64,000 nucleotides of DNA from JBHJGM01 sp050331815 (GTDB lineage Bacteria > Verrucomicrobiota > Verrucomicrobiia > Opitutales > JBHJGM01): the NCBI GenBank assembly GCA_050331815.1, contig JBHJGM010000002.1:294342-358341 (forward strand). Reading direction: 5' to 3'. Positions 26,367-35,010 of this stretch are shown one piece after another. The position numbers and the translations under genes were made by a program. Every line of letters begins with the position of its first letter. The stretch's first letter is position 1. The notes beneath the pieces were generated by a model that saw only the letters and a list, made by a program, of their open reading frames with translations, did not search any database and was not told the origin of the DNA.

Positions 26367-26898
26367 CGGGATAGCGTTTTGTCCATCAATCACAGCGTAG
26401 CCTACCCATTTCACACCGGATTTTCGCAATCCTTTTGGCTTTTTGCTGATTTTTTTTAACCCCATAACCTATCATTTATCAGTAACACCGTCGCAGAAGG
26501 CCGCCTGGAGGAACCGGTAATCGCTTGCAACACCATCGTGGCTATGGACTTATGGCTCCACGCGAACGCATTCTCAACCCCCTGCATCGGGTAGGGGCAC
26601 CCCCTATATCAGGGGCCTCCCCCATACATTTTACGCTTGATTCAAGCGCTGGTTGAGGTACTTTTTCAGGAGTTTCACCCTTTACCATCCCCAATAGTTA
26701 CTACCATCCCACCCCTCGCTTACCGCTTCTGCGGCCCTACGGTCGTGCGTTGTGTGTCAGTAGAGATGTTCCCGTCCCCGGTTACCCAAACCTCTCAACC
26801 GATTTCTATCTAGCTTGAACCCATCTGGGAAGGACCGCTACCCTGTGTTTACGGTCTCTTCTCGAGATTAACTTCACCACCTAACACTGATACGCTCA
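26367..26898. other. 532-bp intergenic region with paired GC-rich motifs
   Basis: This is divergent space between queC and the TIGR02597-like gene. Two related motifs, AGGGGCACCCCCT at 26593-26605 and AGGGGCCTCCCCC at 26611-26623, repeat with an 18-bp period. A 13-bp palindrome GCTTGATTCAAGC lies at 26635-26647. I looked for a preQ1 riboswitch upstream of queC and saw no match to the type I consensus. No convincing ORF or promoter box was found. Confidence 0.45.
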
Positions 26899-27936
26899 AT
26901 GAAACTGAAAATCTCGCTTACGCTTGCAGCGGCCTCCTTGGCCATCGGCGGGGTTGCTAATGCCGCGACCTTCACCGCCACCTCCGATACCTTCGGGTAC
27001 CAAACTTACGACCTCGTGCAGGGCTTTAATGCCTTCCACGCTCCCCTCCTCGGCGACATGCTCGCTTCCGGCCAGTTTGAAAGCGCTGCCGGTGCCGTCC
27101 TCACCGATGACGAAGCCACCTGGAATACCAACGACTTCGTTGGTACGGATTCCAGCGGTCGCCAAACCTTCTTCGTCCTGCTCACCAGCGGCGCGAACGA
27201 CGGGGCTATCCTTCCGATTACCGCCACGGATGGCACTGCTAATACCGTGACTGTCACCACAGCGGGCGTCGCTGCGGGCACCGAAACCTACCAGATTTTC
27301 GCGGCCTCTTCGTTCGACGACCTCTTTGGCGCTAACGACCTCGGACTTGCTCCCGGGACTGCATTCGACCAGTCCACCGCGGACTTCATCTTTGTGGCCA
27401 CTTCCACAGGCGTCTTCACCTCGTTCTACTTCCAGAGCGATTTCACTTTCGGCAGCGGCTTTCGTCAGGCTCCCAACTTCGCTGATGACGTCGGTGACAC
27501 CGTGGTTTACCCTGACGAAGTACTTCTCATTCAAGATACTTCGGGGACCACTAATGACCTGATCATCTCTGGCATGGTGAACCCGGCCGATTTCAGCATC
27601 GACCTGCCGAGCGGCTTCAGCTTCATCAACCGTCCTTTCCCGGTTGGTTCGACCCTCGATTCCCTTGGCCTTTTCACCGACGGAGTACAGGGTGTAGATG
27701 CTACGGGTACGGCCTTCGACCAAGCTGGTGTTGACCTCGTCTTCATCGCGCAGCCCGGAGGTACCTTTATCTCCTTCTATTTCCAGGACGACGGTGTTTT
27801 CGGTACCGGCTGGCGTCAGGCGCCCAACTTTTCCGACGATGAGGGAGGTACTGTTATCCCGATTGGTTCTGGAATTCTCTTTTTCAATTCAGGTGCGGCC
27901 AACATTTATGAAGGCCCAACACCTGTCGTTCCTTAA
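26899..27936 (+). CDS. Exported protein, TIGR02597-like, with internal duplication
   Basis: This is a 345-residue secreted protein. Residues 1-22 form a signal peptide ending AIGGVANA. The mature part holds two copies of one pattern, an F-x-SFYFQ-x-D-x-x-FG-x-G-x-RQAPNF-x-DD block followed by a short V-x-P segment, near residues 175-200 and 292-315. The composition (Ala, Thr, Phe, Asp, few Cys/Lys) and this block recall the TIGR02597 family of verrucomicrobial exported proteins; that match is from memory. There is no PEP-CTERM tail. It heads a cluster of exported proteins. Function unknown. Confidence 0.7.
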   Translation: MKLKISLTLAAASLAIGGVANAATFTATSDTFGYQTYDLVQGFNAFHAPLLGDMLASGQFESAAGAVLTDDEATWNTNDFVGTDSSGRQTFFVLLTSGANDGAILPITATDGTANTVTVTTAGVAAGTETYQIFAASSFDDLFGANDLGLAPGTAFDQSTADFIFVATSTGVFTSFYFQSDFTFGSGFRQAPNFADDVGDTVVYPDEVLLIQDTSGTTNDLIISGMVNPADFSIDLPSGFSFINRPFPVGSTLDSLGLFTDGVQGVDATGTAFDQAGVDLVFIAQPGGTFISFYFQDDGVFGTGWRQAPNFSDDEGGTVIPIGSGILFFNSGAANIYEGPTPVVP

Positions 27937-27948
27937 CAATTTTGACAC

Positions 27949-27980
27949 GTGGAGCACGGGCCATGAGTCCCGTGCTCCAC
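27949..27980 (+). terminator. Strong hairpin after the TIGR02597-like gene
   Basis: A perfect 12-bp stem GTGGAGCACGGG / CCCGTGCTCCAC with an 8-base loop lies 13 bp past the stop codon. No T-run follows it, so it may act as a 3'-end stabiliser or a Rho-independent terminator of atypical form. Confidence 0.55.
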
Positions 27981-28065
27981 ATCCTTCCATCACCCCCCAC
28001 ATTTAAAATCACCTTTAAGTAACCTCTTCTTTAATCCGGATTACCTCCAATATTGTTAGACTGTC

Positions 28066-28749
28066 ATGAAAAAACTTATTATTAGTTCTCTCCTCGCTGC
28101 CGGCGGCGCCACCAGCGGCTTCGGTCAGGCCGACGTGATCGACCTTTTTTACGGCGTCCAGGCCGCCCCAGGTTCCTCTTTGCTGTTTGATATCGATGGT
28201 AGCACCCTCCTCGACGATGGCGTCGCTACAGGTGCTTTCGGTTGGGTTGCCAACACCAACATCGACCTCGGTGCTTTCACGCCCGACATGCTGGATAACT
28301 TCAACGAAATCGACAGCAGCGATGACTTCATTGTGCCCGGTCTCTTCAGTGTGATTGAAACCATTCCGACCACAGAACTGGATGGTTCCACCAACTTGCC
28401 GTTCGTAAACAACCCGGATGTCACTTTTCTCTTCGTTGTTTACTCCGGCCCGAGTCTCGCCGAGGCTGAAGGTCTCTTTGTTGCGACCGATTCCAGCTTC
28501 CCGACGTTTCCTCTCGGCGTTGAAGTTCCTGTAGCTGACGCTCCTGACGCTGACTTCCAGCCAGGATCGTTCGACAACGTCCTCTTAGGGGGCATTGTTC
28601 CGAATGGTGTTTTCGACCCCACAGGTGCCGGCCTTGAAGGTGTTGGTTACAGCCTCGCCCTCGAAATCCCTGAGCCGGGCACCTACGCCGCCATCTTCGG
28701 CGTCATCGCTCTCGGTCTCGGCATTGCGCGTCGCCGTCTGCGCAAGTAG
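28066..28749 (+). CDS. PEP-CTERM sorting-domain protein 1
   Basis: This 227-residue exported protein has a signal peptide (residues 1-20, ending SGFGQ) and a C-terminal sorting signal: PEPGTYAAIFG, a hydrophobic stretch, then RRRLRK. PEP-CTERM tails are cleaved by an exosortase at the membrane; no exosortase gene is in this window. The mature part is a Ser/Asp/Gly-rich beta-type domain starting ADVIDLFYGV. It is a clear paralogue of the gene at 29347: the start, the VPVADAPD block and the tail all align. Function of the family is unknown to me; a surface or extracellular matrix role is likely. Confidence 0.85.
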   Translation: MKKLIISSLLAAGGATSGFGQADVIDLFYGVQAAPGSSLLFDIDGSTLLDDGVATGAFGWVANTNIDLGAFTPDMLDNFNEIDSSDDFIVPGLFSVIETIPTTELDGSTNLPFVNNPDVTFLFVVYSGPSLAEAEGLFVATDSSFPTFPLGVEVPVADAPDADFQPGSFDNVLLGGIVPNGVFDPTGAGLEGVGYSLALEIPEPGTYAAIFGVIALGLGIARRRLRK

Positions 28750-28825
28750 TCGTTAGCAAAATTTCGCAAGCGTAATCAGATCCAGACAGAACATTCTCTC
28801 AAGCGAGATTTTTCTGTTTCATTCA

Positions 28826-28858
28826 GCCTCCGGTCGTTATGCGGCCGGAGGCTTTTTT
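28826..28858 (+). terminator. Intrinsic terminator after PEP-CTERM protein 1
   Basis: An 8-bp perfect stem GCCTCCGG / CCGGAGGC with an 11-base loop is followed by TTTTTT. Confidence 0.9.
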
Positions 28859-29346
28859 GTTTTAAATACCTCATGGGCACTGAAAAGCTTCCGCCAGGCG
28901 ATGAGCTTCGAGGTGCGTAGATCGCCAAAACCCAGAAAAGATAATGGCTAGTGTCTACAGCCTGGCTCCTGAAATTTCAGAACTTCGGCTGCAGCCTGGC
29001 CCCTAACACAATTATTGAGCGCGCAATACCCGGAGTATTTTTGAATCTCATGAATGATGCACAAAAATGCGTGACACCAGCAGCTATGGATATAAGGCTG
29101 GAAATGTTGTCTTTTTGAGAACATATTCGTGTATCCACTGATCTTGAAGATACTGATAAAAACACATCACATGAAAATGCGCTAAACCCTTAATTTTTAG
29201 CGACAAAGGCTTGCTAAACCTTTGGATTTCTGACTAAGTTATATCTGCATACAACAGGTCGAATCGATGACCTGAAACAATCCACCCTTTTCCCCAACAC
29301 ACGAACACTGCCGCAACACGCTGCAGCTTTCAATTCCCCAAATCCC
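28859..29346. other. 488-bp AT-rich intergenic region
   Basis: This lies between two PEP-CTERM paralogues and is AT-richer than the flanking genes. A short direct repeat is present (CAGCCTGGCTCCT near 28959 and CAGCCTGGCCCCT near 28992). No ORF with a ribosome site and no promoter I would defend was found. Confidence 0.35.
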
Positions 29347-30039
29347 ATGAAGACGTTCATTGCTGGCGCGGCTATCCTGGCCGGCTCCTCCATTCTATCC
29401 TTCGGTCAAGCCGATGTAATTGACTTGTTATATGGTGCAACACCGCTCCCTGGCGGCTTCTTGCTCCGGGGACTTGATGGCGAGCTTTTAGACGACGGCC
29501 AGGCGACAGGTGCCTTTGGATTCATTGAAAATAGCGTGCTACCTGATCTCGGTTCTTTCACACAGGCAAATCTTGCTGATTTCCAAGTGCTCGATGCATC
29601 CGACGGATTCATCGTTCCAGGTTTGTTCGCTGTAAATACTACAATCGCAACAACCCAGTTGGACGGTGAGACAAACCTACCTTTTATTGATAACAGCGAT
29701 ATCACCTTTTTCTTCGTCGTTTTCGATGGACCAGATGCTGTTTCTTCTGACGGCGTATTTGTTGCAACAGCTTCAAGCTTTGGAACCATCCCTGCCGGCG
29801 TCGACGTTCCTGTCGCCGATGCTCCTGACGTAAATTTTCAGGTCGCCGAGTTTGATCAAGTCGTGCTTTCCGGCCCGGTTACCCCGGGTGACGGTTTTGA
29901 CCCTGTTGGTAGTTCGGGACTCGGCGTTTCTTACCAGCTCGCAGGCGAAGTTATTCCGGAGCCAACAACCTACGCGGCCATCTTTGGTTTGCTTATCTTG
30001 GGTTTTGCCGCGCTGCGTCGTCGTACGCGCCGCAGCTAG
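29347..30039 (+). CDS. PEP-CTERM sorting-domain protein 2 (paralogue of protein 1)
   Basis: This 230-residue exported protein has a signal peptide ending ILSFGQ and a tail PEPTTYAAIFG...LRRRTRRS. The mature domain begins ADVIDLLYGA and shares the SSFGT/VPVADAPD and LDG-TNLPF blocks with the neighbouring paralogue, so the two arose by tandem duplication. It uses its own terminator at 30066. Molecular role unknown. Confidence 0.85.
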   Translation: MKTFIAGAAILAGSSILSFGQADVIDLLYGATPLPGGFLLRGLDGELLDDGQATGAFGFIENSVLPDLGSFTQANLADFQVLDASDGFIVPGLFAVNTTIATTQLDGETNLPFIDNSDITFFFVVFDGPDAVSSDGVFVATASSFGTIPAGVDVPVADAPDVNFQVAEFDQVVLSGPVTPGDGFDPVGSSGLGVSYQLAGEVIPEPTTYAAIFGLLILGFAALRRRTRRS

Positions 30040-30065
30040 TGTTAAATACCCCACGCTTTTCGAAG

Positions 30066-30097
30066 CCTCCGACCCGGCCTCGGGTTGGAGGTTTTTT
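30066..30097 (+). terminator. Intrinsic terminator after PEP-CTERM protein 2
   Basis: A stem CCTCC-ACCCG / CGGGT-GGAGG (one internal mismatch) closes a GCCT loop and is followed by TTTTTT. Confidence 0.85.
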
Positions 30098-30130
30098 ATT
30101 TGCGAAGCTTGATGAAAGGTAGGTCTAAAA

Positions 30131-30394
30131 GATAAAGCCTCGTTTCCTGAGCTGTTTCCCGAAGGCGTTACTGTTCCGGCACCGGATCCGCCCGATGTGG
30201 ATTTTCGGCGCTTGGAATTCGACACGGTACTACTTGGAGAGACCTTTGCAGGTGGACTAGCCAGTGACGAGGGGGCTACTTACCGACTCGTGGAAGGTGT
30301 GCCGGAGCCGAGCACCAACGCAGGGATTCTGGGTTTGGGTTTGTGGCATGGCGGCGGTGGACGCGCGCAGCCGGGCTCAGCTGAGCCCAGCTGA
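30131..30394 (+). pseudogene. Decayed 3' end of a third PEP-CTERM paralogue
   Basis: This frame, open for about 88 codons, has no start, signal peptide or N-terminal half. It reads GVTVPAPDPPDVDFRRLEFD, which aligns with GVDVPVADAPDVNFQVAEFD of the gene just upstream. It then shows a tail VPEPSTNAGILGLGL in which the hydrophobic segment collapses into Gly-rich sequence and the final Arg cluster is lost. It lies directly behind the intact paralogue, so it is best explained as the leftover of a tandem duplication. A 16-bp palindrome GGGCTCAGCTGAGCCC overlaps its end at 30373-30388. Confidence 0.75.
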
Positions 30395-30620
30395 GGTATA
30401 ATTTTTTGGCAGGATTTTGACAACCTAGGCAGCTTCGGCGGTCGAGGGTTTTTCTTTGAGAGGTGGGTGTCGATCCGTGTAGTCGCCAGGTGGATACAGG
30501 CCGGATATCATGTGGAAGACGGATGGATTTGGGTCGGGTAAGTCACCGATGTCGCACCGGGGCGCAGAAGTTATTCACCGAAGTCTTATACAGGTGCGTT
30601 CGTGGCCGACTTTTGAGGGT

Positions 30621-31544
30621 ATGACTCAACAGACTCGACTGGCGCTGTGCGCGCTTTGCTTCTTCACCCCCGCCGTCGTCACCCCGGCTTCCGAGACCGC
30701 ACCCACTGCCCCGTTCAAGCAACAGCCGTTTGTGCATGCGGCCGGCGATGTCTATCAGCTTCGCGTGACCGAAACACGCACCAGCGCGACGACTGCCGAA
30801 GGCGGCATCCACGAATCCCGCATCGAAAAAGAAATCCTCACCGAGTACGCCGCGACGGTGGAGATCCTCGAAGTCGACGTCGATGGACAGCCCGTGCGTG
30901 AAAACCACACAGAGGTGACACTGGTTGTCACTTCAGATGGTAAACGCATGACCGCCAATCCGCGCGAAGGGGCCCTCAGTTTCGAACGTTCTGGCCGCAA
31001 AAAAACGCGCACGCAGATTCGTTCGGAGGGTCGCCGCATCGAAGAGCCCTTCCGCAGCATTTTGACTTCGGTGGCTCCCATGTACCCGCAGTCCTATTCC
31101 AACGCAGCGCTGCTGGAGGCGACTCAGAATTCAGGCGAATTTTGGCAAGCTGACGCCAAGGCCTTGAGCTTTCGGCTGGAGACCACCTACGGCATCGAGC
31201 TGGTGTCGCGTGAACTCCCAGGTACCTTCCGCACCGAAACCACCGGCAGCGCGACGCGCTGGTCATTTTCGACCGATCTGCAACGCCTGCGCGCGGAACT
31301 GCCCGATAATGTGCACGCGTCGCGTACGGGTGGCACTTTCTCGGGCGAGGCCAGTTGGACACCTGGTTTCGAAGGCGGCACCTTTACTTTGGATACAGTT
31401 CTAGCGTATGAATTCAGCGGCGGCACAAACCGGTATGGTGTCGCACGCAACGAGGCCAAGTGGCGTACGGAGGCTCGCATCGAACGCCAGGAGCAGCGGA
31501 TCTATGCGGCACCGGCGGTGGTCGCGGCTTACATCGACCCGTAG
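30621..31544 (+). CDS. Exported protein of unknown function
   Basis: This 307-residue protein starts at ATG 30621, which directly follows a GAGGGT ribosome-site-like sequence and gives a signal peptide (LALCALCFFTPAVVTPAS). A longer in-frame start at 30510 would bury the signal sequence. The mature part is a beta-rich domain with many Thr/Glu/Arg residues (YQLRVTETRTSATT, VEILEVDVDGQPVRENHTEV, FTLDTVLAYEFSGG). No Cys pairs, metal motifs or sorting tail are seen. I do not recognise it. It ends at a strong terminator and is not part of the downstream TonB operon. Confidence 0.75.
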   Translation: MTQQTRLALCALCFFTPAVVTPASETAPTAPFKQQPFVHAAGDVYQLRVTETRTSATTAEGGIHESRIEKEILTEYAATVEILEVDVDGQPVRENHTEVTLVVTSDGKRMTANPREGALSFERSGRKKTRTQIRSEGRRIEEPFRSILTSVAPMYPQSYSNAALLEATQNSGEFWQADAKALSFRLETTYGIELVSRELPGTFRTETTGSATRWSFSTDLQRLRAELPDNVHASRTGGTFSGEASWTPGFEGGTFTLDTVLAYEFSGGTNRYGVARNEAKWRTEARIERQEQRIYAAPAVVAAYIDP

Positions 31545-31582
31545 GGCTTCAATTAAGTACGCCACCCGTACACCCATTTCTC

Positions 31583-31615
31583 AAAAACCGGAGGTCTTTT
31601 TGGCCTCCGGTTTTT
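31583..31615 (+). terminator. Intrinsic terminator upstream of the TonB operon
   Basis: A stem AAAACCGGAGG / CCTCCGGTTTT with a short loop ends in TTTTT. The A-run on the left arm makes it likely to work in both directions. Confidence 0.9.
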
Positions 31616-31648
31616 CTTTGTACGGAAGTTTCGCGTAGGGGAATCACA

Positions 31649-31670
31649 CTGTTACAAGCCTGTAACTTGA
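31649..31670 (+). promoter_or_regulatory. Candidate Pho box (PhoB-type direct repeat) before the TonB operon
   Basis: Two 7-bp direct repeats, CTGTTAC and CTGTAAC, are separated by the 4-base spacer AAGC and followed by TTGA. This gives the 11-bp period of a PhoB-binding Pho box (consensus CTGTCAT repeats). It sits 56-77 bp upstream of the DUF3450 start codon. A similar site precedes the beta-helix gene at 42351. Control by PhoB is inference; no phoBR or pst gene is in the window. Confidence 0.5.
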
Positions 31671-31725
31671 TTCCTGCTTGCATTGATTTGGAACACTTGC
31701 TGTATGGACACACCTCACAAAATCT

Positions 31726-32508
31726 ATGCGCAAATTCCCCCACCTCATCGGCTTGACGTGTATCTGTCTGCTCAGCGGCGTTCCCTTCGCTAACGCGCAG
31801 AGCAACGTTAAGGAAACGCAGGAAAAAATCCGCAAGTGGGTCGAGACCCGGCAAAACATTGCGGAGGTCCGCGAAGAGTGGAATCAGGACAAGGCCATTC
31901 TCGATGAAGAGGTCAACCTGCTGGAGCAGCAGGTGGCCGCGCTCGAAGCAGAAATTGAGACGCTGGAGACCACCCAAACGCAGGACGACGGGCGCCTGGG
32001 TGAATTGGTTGAGGAGCAAAAGCAGCTCAATGATGCGCGGCTGGATTTGGAAGAGTCGCTCGTGGGCCTGGAGGCCAAGGTGCGGCAGGTGGTCGCGCGC
32101 CTGCCGGAGACCCTGACTGAGGAACGCGCGCTCAAGGCGTTGACCTCGCAGATTCCGGAAGACTCCCTGGAAACCGAATTCACGACCAGCAACCGCCTGG
32201 TGGCCATTCTGGGTGTTTTGACGCAGGCCGACCGTTTCAACGACACCACCCGGATCGTGCAAGAGCTGCGCTCGTTCGATGGAGCCGACCGCGTTTCGGT
32301 GCGCACGCTTTTTTGGGGTCTTTCATATGCGTTCACCGTCGACGCGACCGGCACCCGCGCCTCGTTTGGGTATCCTCCCGAAGGCGGCGGTGAGTGGGTG
32401 TTCGAGGACATCAGCGAGTCCGCCGAGGACGTGCGCCTGCTCCTCGATATTGCCGAAGGCAACACCGACGAGGTTCAGTTCGTGAAGCTGCCTCTGAGGC
32501 TGAACTAA
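31726..32508 (+). CDS. DUF3450-family periplasmic coiled-coil protein
   Basis: This 260-residue exported protein has a signal peptide (residues 1-24, ending PFANA) and a long coiled coil at about residues 28-125 (heptads such as LLEQQVAALEAEIETLE). A small globular C-terminal half follows, with LFWGLSYAFTVDATGTRASFGYP, the family-typical end of DUF3450 proteins. Such genes open the TtpC-type TonB operons known from gammaproteobacteria (DUF3450, ttpC, exbB, exbD, tonB, TPR), and the same order is seen here. It probably works with TtpC in energising outer-membrane uptake. Confidence 0.88.
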   Translation: MRKFPHLIGLTCICLLSGVPFANAQSNVKETQEKIRKWVETRQNIAEVREEWNQDKAILDEEVNLLEQQVAALEAEIETLETTQTQDDGRLGELVEEQKQLNDARLDLEESLVGLEAKVRQVVARLPETLTEERALKALTSQIPEDSLETEFTTSNRLVAILGVLTQADRFNDTTRIVQELRSFDGADRVSVRTLFWGLSYAFTVDATGTRASFGYPPEGGGEWVFEDISESAEDVRLLLDIAEGNTDEVQFVKLPLRLN

Positions 32509-32545
32509 TCCCCCCGTGTATCATTCCCCCGTTTTCCCTTGTCTG

Positions 32546-33982
32546 ATGAAATTGAATTTTTTCGTTTCGCTGTCGCTCGCCTGCATCGCGGCCTGTCTAT
32601 TTTCAACCAGTGCTATTGCTCAGGAGACGCGCTCCTTTGATGCTGCCTCGCAGAATATCGACCAGCGCCTGCAGGACGCCCTTGATGAATATGCGGCGGT
32701 AACACGGCAGATCACCGAAGAGAAGGTGCCCGTGTCCACCCGGATTCGCACCCTCGAGACCAAGCTCGCCGAGCTGACCAAGCTGCGCGACCAGCTCAAG
32801 CGCGCCACCGACGCGAGTGCCGCCGATGTGGACCGTAAGCAGCGCACCGTCGACCAGCTGGCCAACAGCAACGAATTTCTAACCGACCAGCTGACGCAGT
32901 TTGTCAACGAGTTTTCCTCACGCCTGGATTTCAGCGAAGCGAACACGTACGCGGATCTGGTCGATGCCGCGCTCAACGCTACCGAAAGCGAGACGTTGAA
33001 CTTTGCCGAGGTGCGCGAGCGGCAACTGGCCGTGGTGGATGCGGCTCTGGATCGCATGTTGAACCTGATCGGCGGCGACCGCTATCCGGGCACGGCCCTG
33101 GGTCAGGTGGACAACGCGGTTGAGGCTTCCGGAACGTTTATCTCGGTTGGCCCGCAGGTCTTTTTTTCCAGCGAGGATGGTTCGCTGGTGGGCCTGGTCG
33201 AGCCCGGGCGTCAGGGTCCCGCTCCGTCCGTGGCGGTGCTGCCCTCCGGACTCACTGATGGCATCGCGCAGTTGGCCTCCACCGGAGAGGGCTCGCTGCC
33301 GCTAGACTCGACCCTCGGTAGCGCCTTGAAGAAGGAGCAAGCCAGCAAGACCCTCGGGCAGTACATTGAGGACGGCGGTGTTATCGGTTATGTGATCATC
33401 GCGCTGGGCTCGCTCGCGCTGCTGATCACCGCCTTCAAGGTTTTCGAAATCAGCAAATTTTCGACCCCCAGCAGCCGCGATGTCGAGGAGGTGCTCAAGC
33501 AGATTGAAAAAGGCGACCAGAAGGCGGCCATGGACCGTGCGGCGAAGGCACGCGGGGCCGGTCGCGAAATTCTGGAGGAAGGCGTCACGCATTCGGACAA
33601 GAAGCGCTCGCTGGTGGAAGAATTGCTCTTCGAATCGATTTTACGCGCGCGCCCTTATCTGGAGCGTTTCCTGCCGTTCTTGGCCATTACCGCGGCGGCT
33701 TCCCCGCTGCTGGGCCTATTGGGCACGGTGGTCGGCATGATCAAAACCTTCCAGTTGATCACTATCTTTGGCACGGGCGACGCCCGCAGTTTGTCCTCGG
33801 GGATTTCCGAGGCGCTAATCACCACCGCGCTCGGGCTGATCGTCGCCATCCCGGTGTTGATCCTGCATGGCCTGCTGGCGCGCATGGCCAAGCGAAAGGT
33901 TGGCCTGTTGGAGCAGGGCGCGGTTTCCTTCGTCAATGGGCTGACCACCTTGCGGCACACCAAGGGCGAGACGCAGGAATAG
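32546..33982 (+). CDS. TtpC-like MotA/TolQ/ExbB proton channel family protein
   Basis: This 478-residue inner-membrane protein begins with a signal sequence (residues 1-25, ending STSAIAQ), followed by a periplasmic coiled-coil extension to about residue 265. The C-terminal MotA/TolQ/ExbB domain has a membrane segment VIGYVIIALGSLALLITAF and the paired channel helices AITAAASPLLGLLGTVVGMIKTF and ALITTALGLIVAIPVLILHGLL. That architecture is TtpC, the extra component of TonB2-type systems. ATG 32546 is chosen because it gives a clean signal sequence. Confidence 0.9.
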   Translation: MKLNFFVSLSLACIAACLFSTSAIAQETRSFDAASQNIDQRLQDALDEYAAVTRQITEEKVPVSTRIRTLETKLAELTKLRDQLKRATDASAADVDRKQRTVDQLANSNEFLTDQLTQFVNEFSSRLDFSEANTYADLVDAALNATESETLNFAEVRERQLAVVDAALDRMLNLIGGDRYPGTALGQVDNAVEASGTFISVGPQVFFSSEDGSLVGLVEPGRQGPAPSVAVLPSGLTDGIAQLASTGEGSLPLDSTLGSALKKEQASKTLGQYIEDGGVIGYVIIALGSLALLITAFKVFEISKFSTPSSRDVEEVLKQIEKGDQKAAMDRAAKARGAGREILEEGVTHSDKKRSLVEELLFESILRARPYLERFLPFLAITAAASPLLGLLGTVVGMIKTFQLITIFGTGDARSLSSGISEALITTALGLIVAIPVLILHGLLARMAKRKVGLLEQGAVSFVNGLTTLRHTKGETQE

Positions 33983-34006
33983 CCAGCGCACCAGAATCCG
34001 CACGCG

Positions 34007-34600
34007 ATGGAATTTTTACTGGAGGCCTGGGACATTATCCTCAGTGGTGGCTGGGTGATGATCCCGCTATTTCTGCTGTCGATCCTTCTCTACACGCAGG
34101 CCTTCCAGTTGGCGATTTACACCTGGCGGGTGAGCACCAGCAGCGGCACGCGGGTGCAGTTGAGCCAATGGTTGGACAAGCCGGCGGATGCCCCCAATCG
34201 CGTGCAGCCCATCCTGCGTTATGTCTCCTCCGGCTGCACGACCATCAAGGATGTACGCAACCGCTATGACGAGGTTCGCCTGGCGCTGGTCTCGACCATT
34301 GATCGACGGGTTCGCTTCGTGAACACGCTGGTCTCAGCCGCGCCGTTGCTGGGTTTGCTCGGCACCGTGCTGGGCATGCTCTCAACGTTTTTCGGCATCG
34401 CCACTGGCGGGGGCACAGAAACCGCCGGAGCCGTGGCCAACGGTATTTCGCAAGCGCTCGTTACCACCCAAACGGGCCTGACCATCGCACTGCCCGGGCT
34501 GTTCATGGTCATGCTCATTCAGCGCCAGCGCAGCTTGTTGGAAGCCTGGCTCGCGCGCCTGGAATCGGTCACCCTGAGCCGCTTGGAGGGCGAAATCTAA
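34007..34600 (+). CDS. exbB: ExbB/TolQ proton channel component
   Basis: This 197-residue ExbB-family protein has a first membrane helix (GGWVMIPLFLLSILLYTQAF) and the paired channel helices VSAAPLLGLLGTVLGMLSTFFGIA and ALVTTQTGLTIALPGLFMVML, with the conserved Thr and Gly positions that line the ExbB/ExbD proton path. It is shorter than E. coli ExbB, as in TonB2-type ExbB2. Its stop overlaps the next ATG (TAATG), so it is coupled to exbD. Confidence 0.9.
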   Translation: MEFLLEAWDIILSGGWVMIPLFLLSILLYTQAFQLAIYTWRVSTSSGTRVQLSQWLDKPADAPNRVQPILRYVSSGCTTIKDVRNRYDEVRLALVSTIDRRVRFVNTLVSAAPLLGLLGTVLGMLSTFFGIATGGGTETAGAVANGISQALVTTQTGLTIALPGLFMVMLIQRQRSLLEAWLARLESVTLSRLEGEI

Positions 34601-35001
34601 TGGCCCGCCGCAGCCTCACCGACGACTCCGACGAGTCGACCGAGATCAACCTCTCGCCGATGATCGACTGTATCTTCATCCTGTTGATCTTCTTCATCGT
34701 GACCACCGTCTTTGTAGAGGAGGAAGGTTTTTCGATCAACCAGCCGGAGGCGGCGCCCAGCTCCTCCGAAGAGGAGAGCGAGAACATCACCATCGTTATT
34801 CGCTCCGATAATAAAATCCTCCTCGACGATACGGAGGTGCTGCTGTCGCAGATTCCGGCGATCATCCGCCGTCGCGTCGTCGACGATGAGGACAAGGTCA
34901 TCATCAAGCCGAACACCGAGGCCGATATCGGCATCTTCGTGCCGGCCTACAACGCAGTCCTGGAGGGTGGGGCGAAGGCCTCCCAGGTCAGCTACAACTG
35001 A
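34600..35001 (+). CDS. exbD: ExbD biopolymer transport protein, copy 1
   Basis: This 133-residue protein has one N-terminal membrane helix, MIDCIFILLIFFIVTTVFVE, containing the essential channel Asp, and a periplasmic domain ending in a typical ExbD fold (IPAIIRRRVVDDEDKVIIKP). A short acidic linker (SSSEEESE) separates them. The gene overlaps exbB by one base and is followed 9 bp later by a second exbD. Confidence 0.92.
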   Translation: MARRSLTDDSDESTEINLSPMIDCIFILLIFFIVTTVFVEEEGFSINQPEAAPSSSEEESENITIVIRSDNKILLDDTEVLLSQIPAIIRRRVVDDEDKVIIKPNTEADIGIFVPAYNAVLEGGAKASQVSYN

Positions 35002-35010
35002 TCCGTACCG

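Noticed and set aside
26367..26600. A preQ1 riboswitch upstream of queC
   Set aside because: I saw no type I aptamer consensus (no loop-closing C-rich and A-rich tail pairing) and no terminator or ribosome-site switch; a covariance search would be decisive.
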